Assembly: GCA_031257915.1 (NCBI GenBank)
Contig: JAIRNR010000007.1
Span: 1-64,000 of the forward strand
DNA from: Bacteroidales bacterium
GTDB taxonomy: Bacteria; Bacteroidota; Bacteroidia; Bacteroidales; P3
Direction of reading: 5' to 3'
DNA length: 64,000 nucleotides
Shown: in pieces, positions 18,770-27,306 of the stretch
Layout of the letters: every line of letters starts with the position of its first letter
Numbering within the stretch: the stretch's first letter is position 1
Made by a program: the position numbers and the translations under genes
The notes under the pieces: model-generated
The model's database searches: none
Seen by the model: only the letters and a program-made list of their open reading frames with translations
Told to the model about the DNA's origin: nothing

Positions 18770-20845
18770 ATGACACCGGTAGAGCAAGCAAAAGAAGTTA
18801 TAAAAAATACTCGTTTGAATCTGTTTCTTACAGGCAGAGCGGGAACAGGGAAAACTACTTTTCTAAAAGAGATAAGAGAGGAGCAGCCCAAGCGTATGGT
18901 TGTGCTTGCACCTACGGGAGTTGCGGCTATCAATGCCGGCGGCAGTACGCTGCATTCTTTTTTCCAATTGCCTCTTGGACTGTATCTGCCCGGATATACC
19001 CGCACCGAAGAAAACAGATATAAGATAAGCAGCGAAAAATTGCGTATTATACGCGGGCTTGAATTGCTTGTGATAGACGAAATAAGTATGGTGCGTGCCG
19101 ACTTGCTTGACCTTGTAAGCGATACTCTCAAACGTTTTAGAAAAAACGATTTACCGTTTGGCGGAGTTCAGCTATTGCTTATCGGCGACTTGCAGCAACT
19201 TCCGCCTGTAGTAACGAATGAAGAAGTAGAACTGTTAAAAACACATTATGATTCGCCCTACTTTTTTTCAAGTGAGGAATTTAAAAAATCATCTTTCGTA
19301 TCAATAGAATTAAAGCATATTTATCGTCAAACCGACAGCGTATTTATCAATCTGCTTGAAAAAATTCGTAATAAGGATATAGATGAAGATACCGTTCAAA
19401 CGCTAAATTCAAGACTTTATCCCGACTTTTCCGACAAAGACGGCAAAGGTTACGTAACGCTGTGTACGCATCACTATCAGGCAGACAGAATTAACAGCGC
19501 AAAAATGAATGAACTGCAATATCCTACGGAAATATATTCGGCAAAAATATCCGGCAATTTTCCGCAGTCTTCATTTCCCGTAGATGAAAAATTAGTACTG
19601 AAAAAAGGTGCGCAAGTTATGTTTGCAAAAAATGATCCGTCTTCGGGAAAAGAATATTACAATGGTAAAATAGGGCGTGTTGTGGCAACGGAGAATGATA
19701 GCGTAACAGTGGAGAGTGACGGCAAAATAATAGAAGTTAAGCCGGTTAAGTGGGAAAATATGCGTTATACAATTGACAAAGAAACAAAATCAATAAAGGA
19801 AGTTGAAGATGGTACATTTACGCAAATACCATTAAAACCGGCGTGGGCAATTACGGTGCATAAAAGTCAGGGACTGACATTTGACAGGGTTATACTTGAT
19901 GTCAATCGGGCATTTACACACGGGCAGGTATATGTTGCATTAAGCCGCTGCCGCTCACTTGAAGGATTAGTATTGCGTTCGGTTATAAATCCGAGAACTT
20001 TATTTGAGGATGAAGCAATATCTTACTTTACCGAAAGCAAGGTAAAGTCAAAAATAAATGAAGATTTTCTTGATGCGCAAAAAGAAGCATATCTCGCAGA
20101 TATGGCAGCAGAGCAATTTGATTTTGAGAAATGTTATGAGTTATTGCGGCGTTTGGAAAAATTTGCATATTTTGGTTTTCGTCATCCGTATCCCCGCCTT
20201 TATCAGGGAATTTTAGATATTAACAGAGAATTTAAGACAAATGTTTATGATGTCGGAAAGAACTTCGCAAAACAAGTATTCTCATTTGTGCGGCAACCCG
20301 ATATTTTTAAACGGAAAATGCTTAGCGGTGCGGCGTATTTTTACGACAAAATAAATTATTTACAAACCGAATTACTCCCGCGAATAAAGGTTGATTTGGA
20401 CAGTGAAGCATTAAAAAAAGAAAGAGACGGAGTGTATGCCTCGCTTAAAGAAGAAATACTTATAAAAGTATCTACATTGGATATTATAAAGAATAATCAA
20501 TGTTTCAACGTTGAATACTATCTTAAGACAAAGGGCAGTGTACTTATGGGGGAAGCAGACAAAAGTATAAGCAAGCCTGTTGTAGAAAAAGTGCGTCCGT
20601 CTAAAGATATAGAAAACGACGATTTGTTCGGCATATTGAAAGAATGGCGTCTTAATAAATCGCAGGAACAGGACAGGAAAGCGTTTCAGATATTGCACAA
20701 CTCTACTCTTATCGCAATAGCCAACACTTGCCCTTTGACATACGCCGAACTTGCAAATATAAAGGGCATGGGGCAAATGAAACTGAAAGAATATTCGGAG
20801 GAACTTTTGAATATAATCAGTGAGTATTACCGTTCATGTTCGTAA
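18770..20845 (+). CDS. PIF1/RecD-like helicase with C-terminal HRDC domain
   Basis: 691 residues. Walker A is TGRAGTGKTTF at about residues 21-31, motif Ia is LAPTGVAAINAGGSTLHSFF, and Walker B is LLVIDEISMVRADLLD. Later come GDLQQLPPV and the UvrD-C2-like WAITVHKSQGLTFDRVILD with YVALSRCRSLEGL. These are the marks of superfamily 1B (PIF1-like) 5'-to-3' helicases. The last 80 residues resemble an HRDC domain (LAELANIKGMGQMKLKEYSEEL). It likely unwinds DNA, or DNA-RNA hybrids, in replication or repair. It lies 26 bases after ileS, with no clear promoter of its own. Confidence 0.88.
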   Translation: MTPVEQAKEVIKNTRLNLFLTGRAGTGKTTFLKEIREEQPKRMVVLAPTGVAAINAGGSTLHSFFQLPLGLYLPGYTRTEENRYKISSEKLRIIRGLELLVIDEISMVRADLLDLVSDTLKRFRKNDLPFGGVQLLLIGDLQQLPPVVTNEEVELLKTHYDSPYFFSSEEFKKSSFVSIELKHIYRQTDSVFINLLEKIRNKDIDEDTVQTLNSRLYPDFSDKDGKGYVTLCTHHYQADRINSAKMNELQYPTEIYSAKISGNFPQSSFPVDEKLVLKKGAQVMFAKNDPSSGKEYYNGKIGRVVATENDSVTVESDGKIIEVKPVKWENMRYTIDKETKSIKEVEDGTFTQIPLKPAWAITVHKSQGLTFDRVILDVNRAFTHGQVYVALSRCRSLEGLVLRSVINPRTLFEDEAISYFTESKVKSKINEDFLDAQKEAYLADMAAEQFDFEKCYELLRRLEKFAYFGFRHPYPRLYQGILDINREFKTNVYDVGKNFAKQVFSFVRQPDIFKRKMLSGAAYFYDKINYLQTELLPRIKVDLDSEALKKERDGVYASLKEEILIKVSTLDIIKNNQCFNVEYYLKTKGSVLMGEADKSISKPVVEKVRPSKDIENDDLFGILKEWRLNKSQEQDRKAFQILHNSTLIAIANTCPLTYAELANIKGMGQMKLKEYSEELLNIISEYYRSCS

Positions 20846-20972
20846 CGGTACTGCTCTTGATAAAATATCAATGGGCGGCGGCAGTTCGACTGTTTCAGTC
20901 GGCTATCGTGTAAATTTCTCAAAAACAACAACATTCATTAGTGGAGAGTATCTCCTGTTTGTGAAAGTTTAA
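20820..20972 (+). other. Possible 50-codon remnant or mini-gene
   Basis: From a GTG inside the end of the helicase gene, a frame of 50 codons stays open to 20972. It encodes a beta-like Gly/Ser/Thr-rich peptide (ISMGGGSSTVSVGYRVNF) resembling a strand pair of an outer-membrane or secreted protein. No family was recognised, and it may be a decayed 3' end or chance. The rest of the gap up to 21069 contains the promoter of the next gene. Confidence 0.2.
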
Positions 20973-21037
20973 GAAATTTTAATGCGTTTGCCTGTTGTAA
21001 AATCACACTGTAATTTGCAATTAAACAAAATTTTGCC

Positions 21038-21046
21038 TACATTCGC
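21038..21046 (+). promoter_or_regulatory. Promoter (TTTG, 20 bp, TACATTCGC) of the H1/DksA-lspA-tilS operon
   Basis: The -33 TTTG at 21014-21017 and the -7 box TACATTCGC are separated by 20 bases, the normal spacing for this promoter class. Confidence 0.6.
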
Positions 21047-21057
21047 AGGATTGATAA

Positions 21058-21065
21058 AAGGAGGT
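21058..21065 (+). promoter_or_regulatory. Perfect Shine-Dalgarno sequence AAGGAGGT
   Basis: This is a full 8-base complement to the 16S rRNA 3' end, four bases before the ATG at 21070. It is the only strong, correctly spaced SD I find in the window; the other genes start behind A/T-rich sequence. Confidence 0.8.
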
Positions 21066-21069
21066 TATT

Positions 21070-22059
21070 ATGGCAACAAAGACAAAAAAGACAAGTAAAC
21101 CCGCAGCAAAGAAAATTGTTGCGAAGAAGTCGGTAACAAAAAAGACCGCAGTAAAAAAGGCTGTACCTGCAAAGAAAGTTGCAGTAAAAAAGCCTGCGCC
21201 TAAAATAACGGTAAAATCTGCAAAAAAAGCCGCAGTAAAAAAGCCTGCACTTAAAGCAGCAGTAAAATCCGCCAAAAAGGTTGTTTCAAAGTCAATTGCA
21301 AAGCCGAAGGTGGCGAAAAAACCTGTTAAAAAGGTAGTTTCAAAGTTGATTACAAAGCCAAAGGTAGCGAAAAAGCCTGCCGAAAAGGTAGTTTCAAAGT
21401 CAATCGCAAAGCCTGAAGCGGCGAAAAAGCCTGCATCTAAAGTGGCGGCAAAGCCTGTGGTAAAAACGGCGGCAAAGTCCGTAGTAAAAACGGCGGCAAA
21501 GCCTGTGGTAAAAACGGCGGCAAAGCCTGTAAAAAAAGTTGTTGCAAGGAAGCCCTCACCCGTAAAAACCCTTTCAGGCAAACCCATAGTAAAATCAACT
21601 CTGAAAATAATATCCGAAAGGGCGACGCTTCTCAAAGATCAAATCAGAAACAGTGCGCAGGAACTTATAAAAGAGGGTAAGGAAAGATTACGTTACTCCG
21701 ATAAGGAACTTGCCGAATTTAAAGCAATTATTGAAGAAAAATTAAAAACGGCGCGTCATAACCTGATAGTTTTAAAAGAAGCGTACGCAAATATGGGCGA
21801 GAACGATATTAACGATACATCGCCATCTTTTAAAGTTCTTGAAGAAGGTTATCAGGTTCTTTCAAAAGAGGAAAATGCTCAGCTTGCGGCACGTCAGCAA
21901 AAATTTATTTCTGCTCTTGAAGCCGCTCTTGTTCGCATTGCAAATAAAACGTATGGTATTTGCCGCGAAACGGGTAAGCTTATTGACAAGGAACGTTTAA
22001 AAATCGTTCCTCATGCAACGCTCAGCATTGAAGCAAAACGCGACCAGAACAAAAAGTAG
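21070..22059 (+). CDS. Histone-H1-like Lys/Ala-rich domain fused to a TraR/DksA-like domain
   Basis: A 329-residue protein in two parts. Residues 1 to about 180 are Lys, Ala, Val and Pro, with AKKP/VKKA motifs like bacterial histone H1-like proteins. They include three 18-residue repeats (DNA 21280-21441) and three 8-residue repeats KTAAKPVV (21457-21528). Residues about 208-329 are the TraR/DksA-like protein that usually precedes lspA in Bacteroidetes: YSDKELAEFKAIIEEKL coiled coil, then YGICRETGKLIDKERL and VPHATLSIEAKR. Only one of the four zinc-finger cysteines is kept, as in Bacteroidetes relatives. DksA acts at the RNA polymerase secondary channel; the basic tail should bind DNA or RNA. 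A combined nucleoid/transcription role is inferred. It lies upstream of lspA and tilS. Confidence 0.85.
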   Translation: MATKTKKTSKPAAKKIVAKKSVTKKTAVKKAVPAKKVAVKKPAPKITVKSAKKAAVKKPALKAAVKSAKKVVSKSIAKPKVAKKPVKKVVSKLITKPKVAKKPAEKVVSKSIAKPEAAKKPASKVAAKPVVKTAAKSVVKTAAKPVVKTAAKPVKKVVARKPSPVKTLSGKPIVKSTLKIISERATLLKDQIRNSAQELIKEGKERLRYSDKELAEFKAIIEEKLKTARHNLIVLKEAYANMGENDINDTSPSFKVLEEGYQVLSKEENAQLAARQQKFISALEAALVRIANKTYGICRETGKLIDKERLKIVPHATLSIEAKRDQNKK

Positions 22060-22652
22060 TGAAAAAATACTTACCCATTGTAGTTACAGTAGCAGTTTTG
22101 CTGCTGGATCAAGCAAGCAAGTTCCTCGTTAAGTTGAATATGATACTTGGCGAGGAAATTGTTTTATTTTCATGGTTCCGTATCCACTTTATTGAAAACG
22201 AGGGAATGGCTTTTGGAATGTCTTTGGGACCAACTTACGGTAAACTTTTACTGTCGTTGTTCCGTATGGTAGCAATAGGTTTGCTTATTTGGTACATTGT
22301 GAAAGTTGTGCGCAAAGGAAAAGAAAGTAATTTGGGAATTGCGGCTTTATCACTTATTCTTGCAGGTGCAATGGGAAACATGCTTGACAGTGCTTTTTAC
22401 GGATTGATTTTTTCCGACAGTTATTTTCAAACGGCGCAACTTATGCCTGCGAATGGCGGTTACGCGCCGTTTCTCTTTGGTAAAGTGGTGGACATGTTAT
22501 ATTTTCCTCTTTTCAAAGTGGGTAACTTCACTTTTTTTGATCCTGTTTTTAACATCGCCGATTCTGCAATAACAATCGGTTTTGTTCTGTTTTTTTTGTC
22601 GCAAATAAAAATTTCACGCGAAGTACGATTAAGTCAGACAGAAACTGTCTGA
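22059..22652 (+). CDS. lspA: Lipoprotein signal peptidase (signal peptidase II)
   Basis: A 197-residue inner-membrane aspartyl protease that cleaves the signal peptide of prolipoproteins. Four hydrophobic helices are visible. The family motifs are ENEGMAFGMS, GAMGNMLDSAFYG and FNIADSAITIG; the Asp residues of the last two form the catalytic pair. The longer loop between them (SDSYFQTAQLMPANGG) is usual in Bacteroidetes. The start is GTG, overlapping the TAG of the upstream gene by one base, so it is translationally coupled. Confidence 0.95.
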   Translation: MKKYLPIVVTVAVLLLDQASKFLVKLNMILGEEIVLFSWFRIHFIENEGMAFGMSLGPTYGKLLLSLFRMVAIGLLIWYIVKVVRKGKESNLGIAALSLILAGAMGNMLDSAFYGLIFSDSYFQTAQLMPANGGYAPFLFGKVVDMLYFPLFKVGNFTFFDPVFNIADSAITIGFVLFFLSQIKISREVRLSQTETV

Positions 22653-22697
22653 AATGTTTTAATTCGGGTGCGGCTTTTGCAAATGCAATTTTAACAA

Positions 22698-24128
22698 ATG
22701 CAGAATATTTATCAACAGTTTGTTTCAAACATAAAAGTTTTTACGGATAAAAAACATCTGCTCGTAGCGGTTAGCGGTGGAGCGGACTCCGTTGTTCTGC
22801 TCAATCTCGTTTCACGTTTCGTTCAACAGCATAAGGAATACTCTTTTTCAATTGCTCACTGTAATTTTAAACTGCGCGGAAAAAATTCTTTTCGTGATGC
22901 TGATTTTGTAGAACGTCTTGCAGAATTTTACGAAGTACCGCTTTATTATGAGGAATTTGAAACAATCAAATATGCGCGTGATAAAGGTATTTCCATTGAA
23001 ATGGCTGCGCGGGAATTGCGTTACGGTTTTTTTGAAAAGATACTTTCTGCCATTGATAATTCTGTGTGTCTTTTGGCACATCACAAAAACGATAATGTAG
23101 AAACATTTTTTTTAAATCTTTTACGCGGTACGGGAATTAAGGGCTTGCGCGGAATGTCCGCACGGAGCGGGAAATATATGCGTCCGTTGCTTGATTGCAG
23201 TAAAAGTGAAATTTTAAAATACGCTACCGATGAGCAGATAAATTACGTGGAGGATGAAACAAATTTTGACACCGTTTTTTTACGTAACAATATTCGGCAT
23301 AATGTTATTCCTTTAATGCAAACGCTCAATCCGCAAGCAATAGAACATATTGCCGATACAATGCAGACGATAGGCAGTATAGAAAAAATTTTAGACCGGT
23401 GGTTTAATGATTTGTTGGCAAAAGTCATTGTTGATACGGATACTACGGCGGCTTCGTCATGTCGGCAAATACGGCAAAACTCCGTAATCACGGATTACTC
23501 GCAAACATTATCAATCCGATTACTGAAAAAAATAAAACAGTTAGATGTTTTTTTAGAATTACTTTTACAGTCAAAAGATTTCCCGCGAAGCATAATATCT
23601 CAAATTACGGAAAGTATAACAGGCGGCACAGCCGGAAAAATATTTTATTCTCCGACACATACTCTTCGCCGCGAAAGGAGTACCATAATTATAGAGAAAA
23701 CTTCGCTTTGCGCCGCACCTGCCGCAGCACAGGACAATAATTTCGCCGATACTCCGCCAATGCTCAACTACGACAGACAATTTTTCACAAACATAAACGA
23801 AGTTCCTAAAGACAGTACAATTGCCGTACTTGCAATTGACAAAATAAAAGAACCGTTGATACTTCGCAAGTGGAAAGAGGGCGACTTTTTTTATCCGCTC
23901 GGAATGAATAAAAAACAGAAATTAAGCGATTTTTTCAACAACAATAAATTTTCATCAACTCAAAAACGCTACACATGGGTACTTACGCACAGGGGCGACA
24001 TAGTGTGGATTGTGGGTTACCGTATTGACGACCGCTACAAACTAAAATTCCCCAGAGGTGCAGGAATGGAAGCGGTAGTTGTTACGCTGGGGCATTTGTT
24101 GAATGGGTTTTCGGAGCAAGAACATTAA
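22698..24128 (+). CDS. tilS: tRNA(Ile)-lysidine synthetase
   Basis: A 476-residue enzyme that modifies C34 of the CAT-anticodon tRNA-Ile to lysidine, so that it reads AUA. The PP-loop SGGADSVVLLN is near residue 26. LRGKNSFRDADFVE and AHHKNDNVETFFLNLLRGTGIKGLRGM are the conserved N-terminal domain motifs, and the C-terminal region ends with the TilS-C-like segment (LRKWKEGDFFYPLGMNKKQKLSDFF, in parts). It is third in the operon with the H1/DksA fusion and lspA. One CAT-anticodon tRNA gene lies in this window at 35643. Confidence 0.94.
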   Translation: MQNIYQQFVSNIKVFTDKKHLLVAVSGGADSVVLLNLVSRFVQQHKEYSFSIAHCNFKLRGKNSFRDADFVERLAEFYEVPLYYEEFETIKYARDKGISIEMAARELRYGFFEKILSAIDNSVCLLAHHKNDNVETFFLNLLRGTGIKGLRGMSARSGKYMRPLLDCSKSEILKYATDEQINYVEDETNFDTVFLRNNIRHNVIPLMQTLNPQAIEHIADTMQTIGSIEKILDRWFNDLLAKVIVDTDTTAASSCRQIRQNSVITDYSQTLSIRLLKKIKQLDVFLELLLQSKDFPRSIISQITESITGGTAGKIFYSPTHTLRRERSTIIIEKTSLCAAPAAAQDNNFADTPPMLNYDRQFFTNINEVPKDSTIAVLAIDKIKEPLILRKWKEGDFFYPLGMNKKQKLSDFFNNNKFSSTQKRYTWVLTHRGDIVWIVGYRIDDRYKLKFPRGAGMEAVVVTLGHLLNGFSEQEH

Positions 24129-24166
24129 AGTTTTAATACTGTAAAAGTTCAATTAAAAAAAATGCT

Positions 24167-24175
24167 TAACTTCGC
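24167..24175 (+). promoter_or_regulatory. -7 box TAACTTCGC for the first DUF2723 gene
   Basis: The box ends five bases before the ATG at 24181, predicting a near-leaderless mRNA. Confidence 0.5.
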
Positions 24176-24180
24176 GACTT

Positions 24181-27100
24181 ATGACGAACAAAACTTATTC
24201 TCTTTTAAACAACATAGTCGGTTGGCTCGTGTGGGCAATCGCGTCTTTCGTGTTTATAAGCACAGCCGAAAAAGCGGGCAGTTGGTGGGACTGCGGCGAA
24301 TATGTATCCACCGCATATAAACTTATGGTCGGACATCCTCCCGGAGCACCGACATTTCAAATAATAGGAGCAATTTTTGCTTTGCCGGCGATGGGTGATA
24401 CCGCACTTGTAGGGCATTGTATAAACATGATGTCGGCACTTTCAAGTAGTTTTACAATCCTGTTTTTATTCTGGTCGATAACCATGCTCGCGAAAAAGAT
24501 TGCGTTATTTTCGTCAAAAAATACTTCGGAAGGACCGAAAACATTAACCCCGCTGACAACCTTTATAATTCTGTTATCAGGCACAGTCGGCGCACTTGCT
24601 TATACATTTTCCGATTCATTCTGGTTTTCGGCAGTTGAAGGCGAAGTATATGCAATGAGTTCATTTTTTACCGCGATAACATTCTGGGCAATTCTGAAAT
24701 GGGAAAATGCAAGCGACAAACCACATCATCTGCGCTGGCTCGTTTTTATATCACTTTTAATAGGTCTTGCAATCGGTGTCCACCTGTTAAATTTACTCGT
24801 AATTCCTGCAATAGTATTCACAGTATATTTTAAAAAATTCAAACAGTCGCGCAAAGGATTCTGGTATTCGCTTTTTATCTCTGTAATACTTCTTGGCTTA
24901 ATATTATGGGGTATTGTACCGTATATCGTAAAACTTGCAGGATACTTTGAACTTGCAGCCGTTAACGGTTTCGGCTTGCCTTTCAACAGCGGAACAATAA
25001 TTTATTTTGTATTATTAACAGGTGGAATTGTGTGGGGATTGCGCACCACACGAAAAAAGAATAAACCACTGTGGAATGCGGTGCTGCTATGTTTTTCGTT
25101 CGTGTTAATCGGATATTCTACGTTTTTTTCACTCGTTATCCGTGCAAATGAAAATGTACCCATCAGTCAGGGCGAAACAAAAGACGCAATAAGCCTGCTT
25201 GCATACTTAAACCGTGACCAGTACGGCACGGTGCCGCTTTTTTACGGACAGTATTATAACGCGCCGATTAAAGCAGTAGATCCGGCGAACCCTCAGTATC
25301 GCCGGGATGAAGAAGCGGGCAGATACATAGAGGATGGATATTCTTCGCAAAAAGTTACCTATGATCCCAGATTTTGCGGATTATTTCCGCGTATTCATTC
25401 AAATATGGAAACCGGATACCGTCCGAACAAAACATATAATAAATTATGGAGCGGTAAAAAAGATGATAACCGTAAACCGACAGTAAGCGAAAATATGCGT
25501 TTCCTTTTTCGTTATCAAATAGGGTGGATGTATATGCGTTACTTTATGTGGAATTTTGTCGGCAGGCAAAACGATATTATGGGACGTTACTACAATAAGG
25601 ACGGCACTCGTGATTATTTTCACGGCAACTGGATTAGCGGTATAAAATTTCTTGATGAAGCGCGGTTAGGACCACAGGGAAATTTACCCGACGAACTTGC
25701 AAAAAATCCGGCACGCAATACTTTTTATTTCTTACCGCTATTGCTTGGATTGATAGGATTATTATACCATTTTCGCCGTATGCGTAAAGACTGTTTTATC
25801 GTGTTTCTTCTTTTTTTTATGACAGGCATTGCAATCGTGCTTTATCTTAATCAGCCGTCCACTGAACCGCGTGAAAGAGACTATGCCTTTGCAGGATCTT
25901 TTTACGCGTTTGCGATATGGATAGGACTTGGTGTTATGGGACTTGTTTCGTTGCTTCAAAAAGCACGGCTACCGAGACATATTGCTGCAATACTTGCAGT
26001 CTCGGCACTTGGCATACCCTGCCTTATGGCGCAGCAGGGGTGGAATGACCACGACCGCTCATTGCGTACCGCCGCCCGCGATTTCGGACGCAATATGCTT
26101 GAATCCTGTCCTCCCAATGCAGTTCTTATTGTTGACGGCGACAACGACACATTCCCTGTATGGTATTGTCAGCAGGTTGAGGGAATACGAACGGACGTGC
26201 GCGTGATAAACAGTATGCTAACCCACAGTTCATGGGCAATACAGCCGCTATACCGAAGAGTTTATGAGAGCGCACCGCTTAAAATGTCGCTTAAAAACAG
26301 CAATTATTACGGCGATAAAAACACAGCCGTTTTTGTTCAGGATAAAATATCAACAAGAGAAGATGCCAGAGAATTACTGTCGCTTGTAAATTCCGATAAT
26401 CCCGCAACAAAACTAATGGCGCAGAGCGGCGAAAAAATAAGTTTCTTTCCAACCCGCAATATAAAAATTCCTGTTCCGAAAAGTGAACTTGCCGAAAACG
26501 GAATATATACGGCAGAAGAATTACGTATGGCGCATGATACAGTCGTTTGGAATATAAGTACCAATCAACTCACAAAATCCGACCTTGCACTTTTTGATAT
26601 TTTTGCAAATAATGCATGGGAACGACCAATGTGTTTTTCAAGCGGTTATGCACATCAATCATCTTTGCCGTCCGTATCATACGGACAGATTGAGGGCAGT
26701 GTAACGCGCATTGTTCCGTATTCAAATCCAAACCGTCAAATTCTCGGCGGCAGCACAAACGGTATTGCGTCCGACCGCTCGTATCACTTACTTATGAATG
26801 TTTTTGACTGGGGTGCGCTTAATTCGGGTAAAATAGAGTTAGACCCCGAAACCCGTTCTTGGAGCGGTAATGCCCGCAGTCAATATCTGTCGCTTGCAGC
26901 CGTTCTTTTTTACGAGGGTAAGATTGATTCCTGCGTAAATGTTCTTGATAAAGGACTTTTCTGGTTTCCGAACGATATACTTCAATTTGACGATTTCACA
27001 ATTCAGTATGCGCGTTTTTATTATATGGCAGGTGCTAACGGCGCAAGGGGTACGGACAATGCGGATAGCAAGGATGTGAAGAGTGCAACGGAAAAAGGCA

Positions 27101-27306
27101 GACAGGTACTTCTCGCAATGGCAGATACATATACGAAAAAATTAAAATATTTGCGGCAGTTTCCTGTAAAAATGCGGCGCGATATAAAAAGTGAATTAGA
27201 TGAAACCGTTCAAATATTAAGAGATGTTTACAGTGTGGCATCTCAAAACAACGAAAAAGAAATAGCGGATATGATAAAAATATATGAAGAACTACAACAA
27301 AATTAA
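24181..27306 (+). CDS. DUF2723 / TMEM260-like membrane protein, first copy (putative protein O-mannosyltransferase)
   Basis: 1041 residues. The N-terminal half has about twelve membrane helices beginning IVGWLVWAIASFVFIST and carries the DUF2723 signature GSWWDCGEYVSTAYKLMVGHPPGAP, seen in parts near residues 38-62. The acidic WDCGE motif is in the first periplasmic loop, where GT-C glycosyltransferases keep their catalytic acid. A large soluble C-terminal part (residues about 640-1041) has TPR-like helices. Family knowledge: this Pfam family includes human TMEM260, a protein O-mannosyltransferase. A surface-protein glycosylation role is therefore plausible but unproven. A close paralogue follows at once. 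Confidence 0.85.
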   Translation: MTNKTYSLLNNIVGWLVWAIASFVFISTAEKAGSWWDCGEYVSTAYKLMVGHPPGAPTFQIIGAIFALPAMGDTALVGHCINMMSALSSSFTILFLFWSITMLAKKIALFSSKNTSEGPKTLTPLTTFIILLSGTVGALAYTFSDSFWFSAVEGEVYAMSSFFTAITFWAILKWENASDKPHHLRWLVFISLLIGLAIGVHLLNLLVIPAIVFTVYFKKFKQSRKGFWYSLFISVILLGLILWGIVPYIVKLAGYFELAAVNGFGLPFNSGTIIYFVLLTGGIVWGLRTTRKKNKPLWNAVLLCFSFVLIGYSTFFSLVIRANENVPISQGETKDAISLLAYLNRDQYGTVPLFYGQYYNAPIKAVDPANPQYRRDEEAGRYIEDGYSSQKVTYDPRFCGLFPRIHSNMETGYRPNKTYNKLWSGKKDDNRKPTVSENMRFLFRYQIGWMYMRYFMWNFVGRQNDIMGRYYNKDGTRDYFHGNWISGIKFLDEARLGPQGNLPDELAKNPARNTFYFLPLLLGLIGLLYHFRRMRKDCFIVFLLFFMTGIAIVLYLNQPSTEPRERDYAFAGSFYAFAIWIGLGVMGLVSLLQKARLPRHIAAILAVSALGIPCLMAQQGWNDHDRSLRTAARDFGRNMLESCPPNAVLIVDGDNDTFPVWYCQQVEGIRTDVRVINSMLTHSSWAIQPLYRRVYESAPLKMSLKNSNYYGDKNTAVFVQDKISTREDARELLSLVNSDNPATKLMAQSGEKISFFPTRNIKIPVPKSELAENGIYTAEELRMAHDTVVWNISTNQLTKSDLALFDIFANNAWERPMCFSSGYAHQSSLPSVSYGQIEGSVTRIVPYSNPNRQILGGSTNGIASDRSYHLLMNVFDWGALNSGKIELDPETRSWSGNARSQYLSLAAVLFYEGKIDSCVNVLDKGLFWFPNDILQFDDFTIQYARFYYMAGANGARGTDNADSKDVKSATEKGRQVLLAMADTYTKKLKYLRQFPVKMRRDIKSELDETVQILRDVYSVASQNNEKEIADMIKIYEELQQN

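Noticed and set aside
21021-21635. Minus-strand frame of 204 codons
   Set aside because: It is the reverse of the Lys/Ala-rich repeats (read as Phe/Ala/Thr) and lies inside a supported plus-strand gene with its own promoter and SD.
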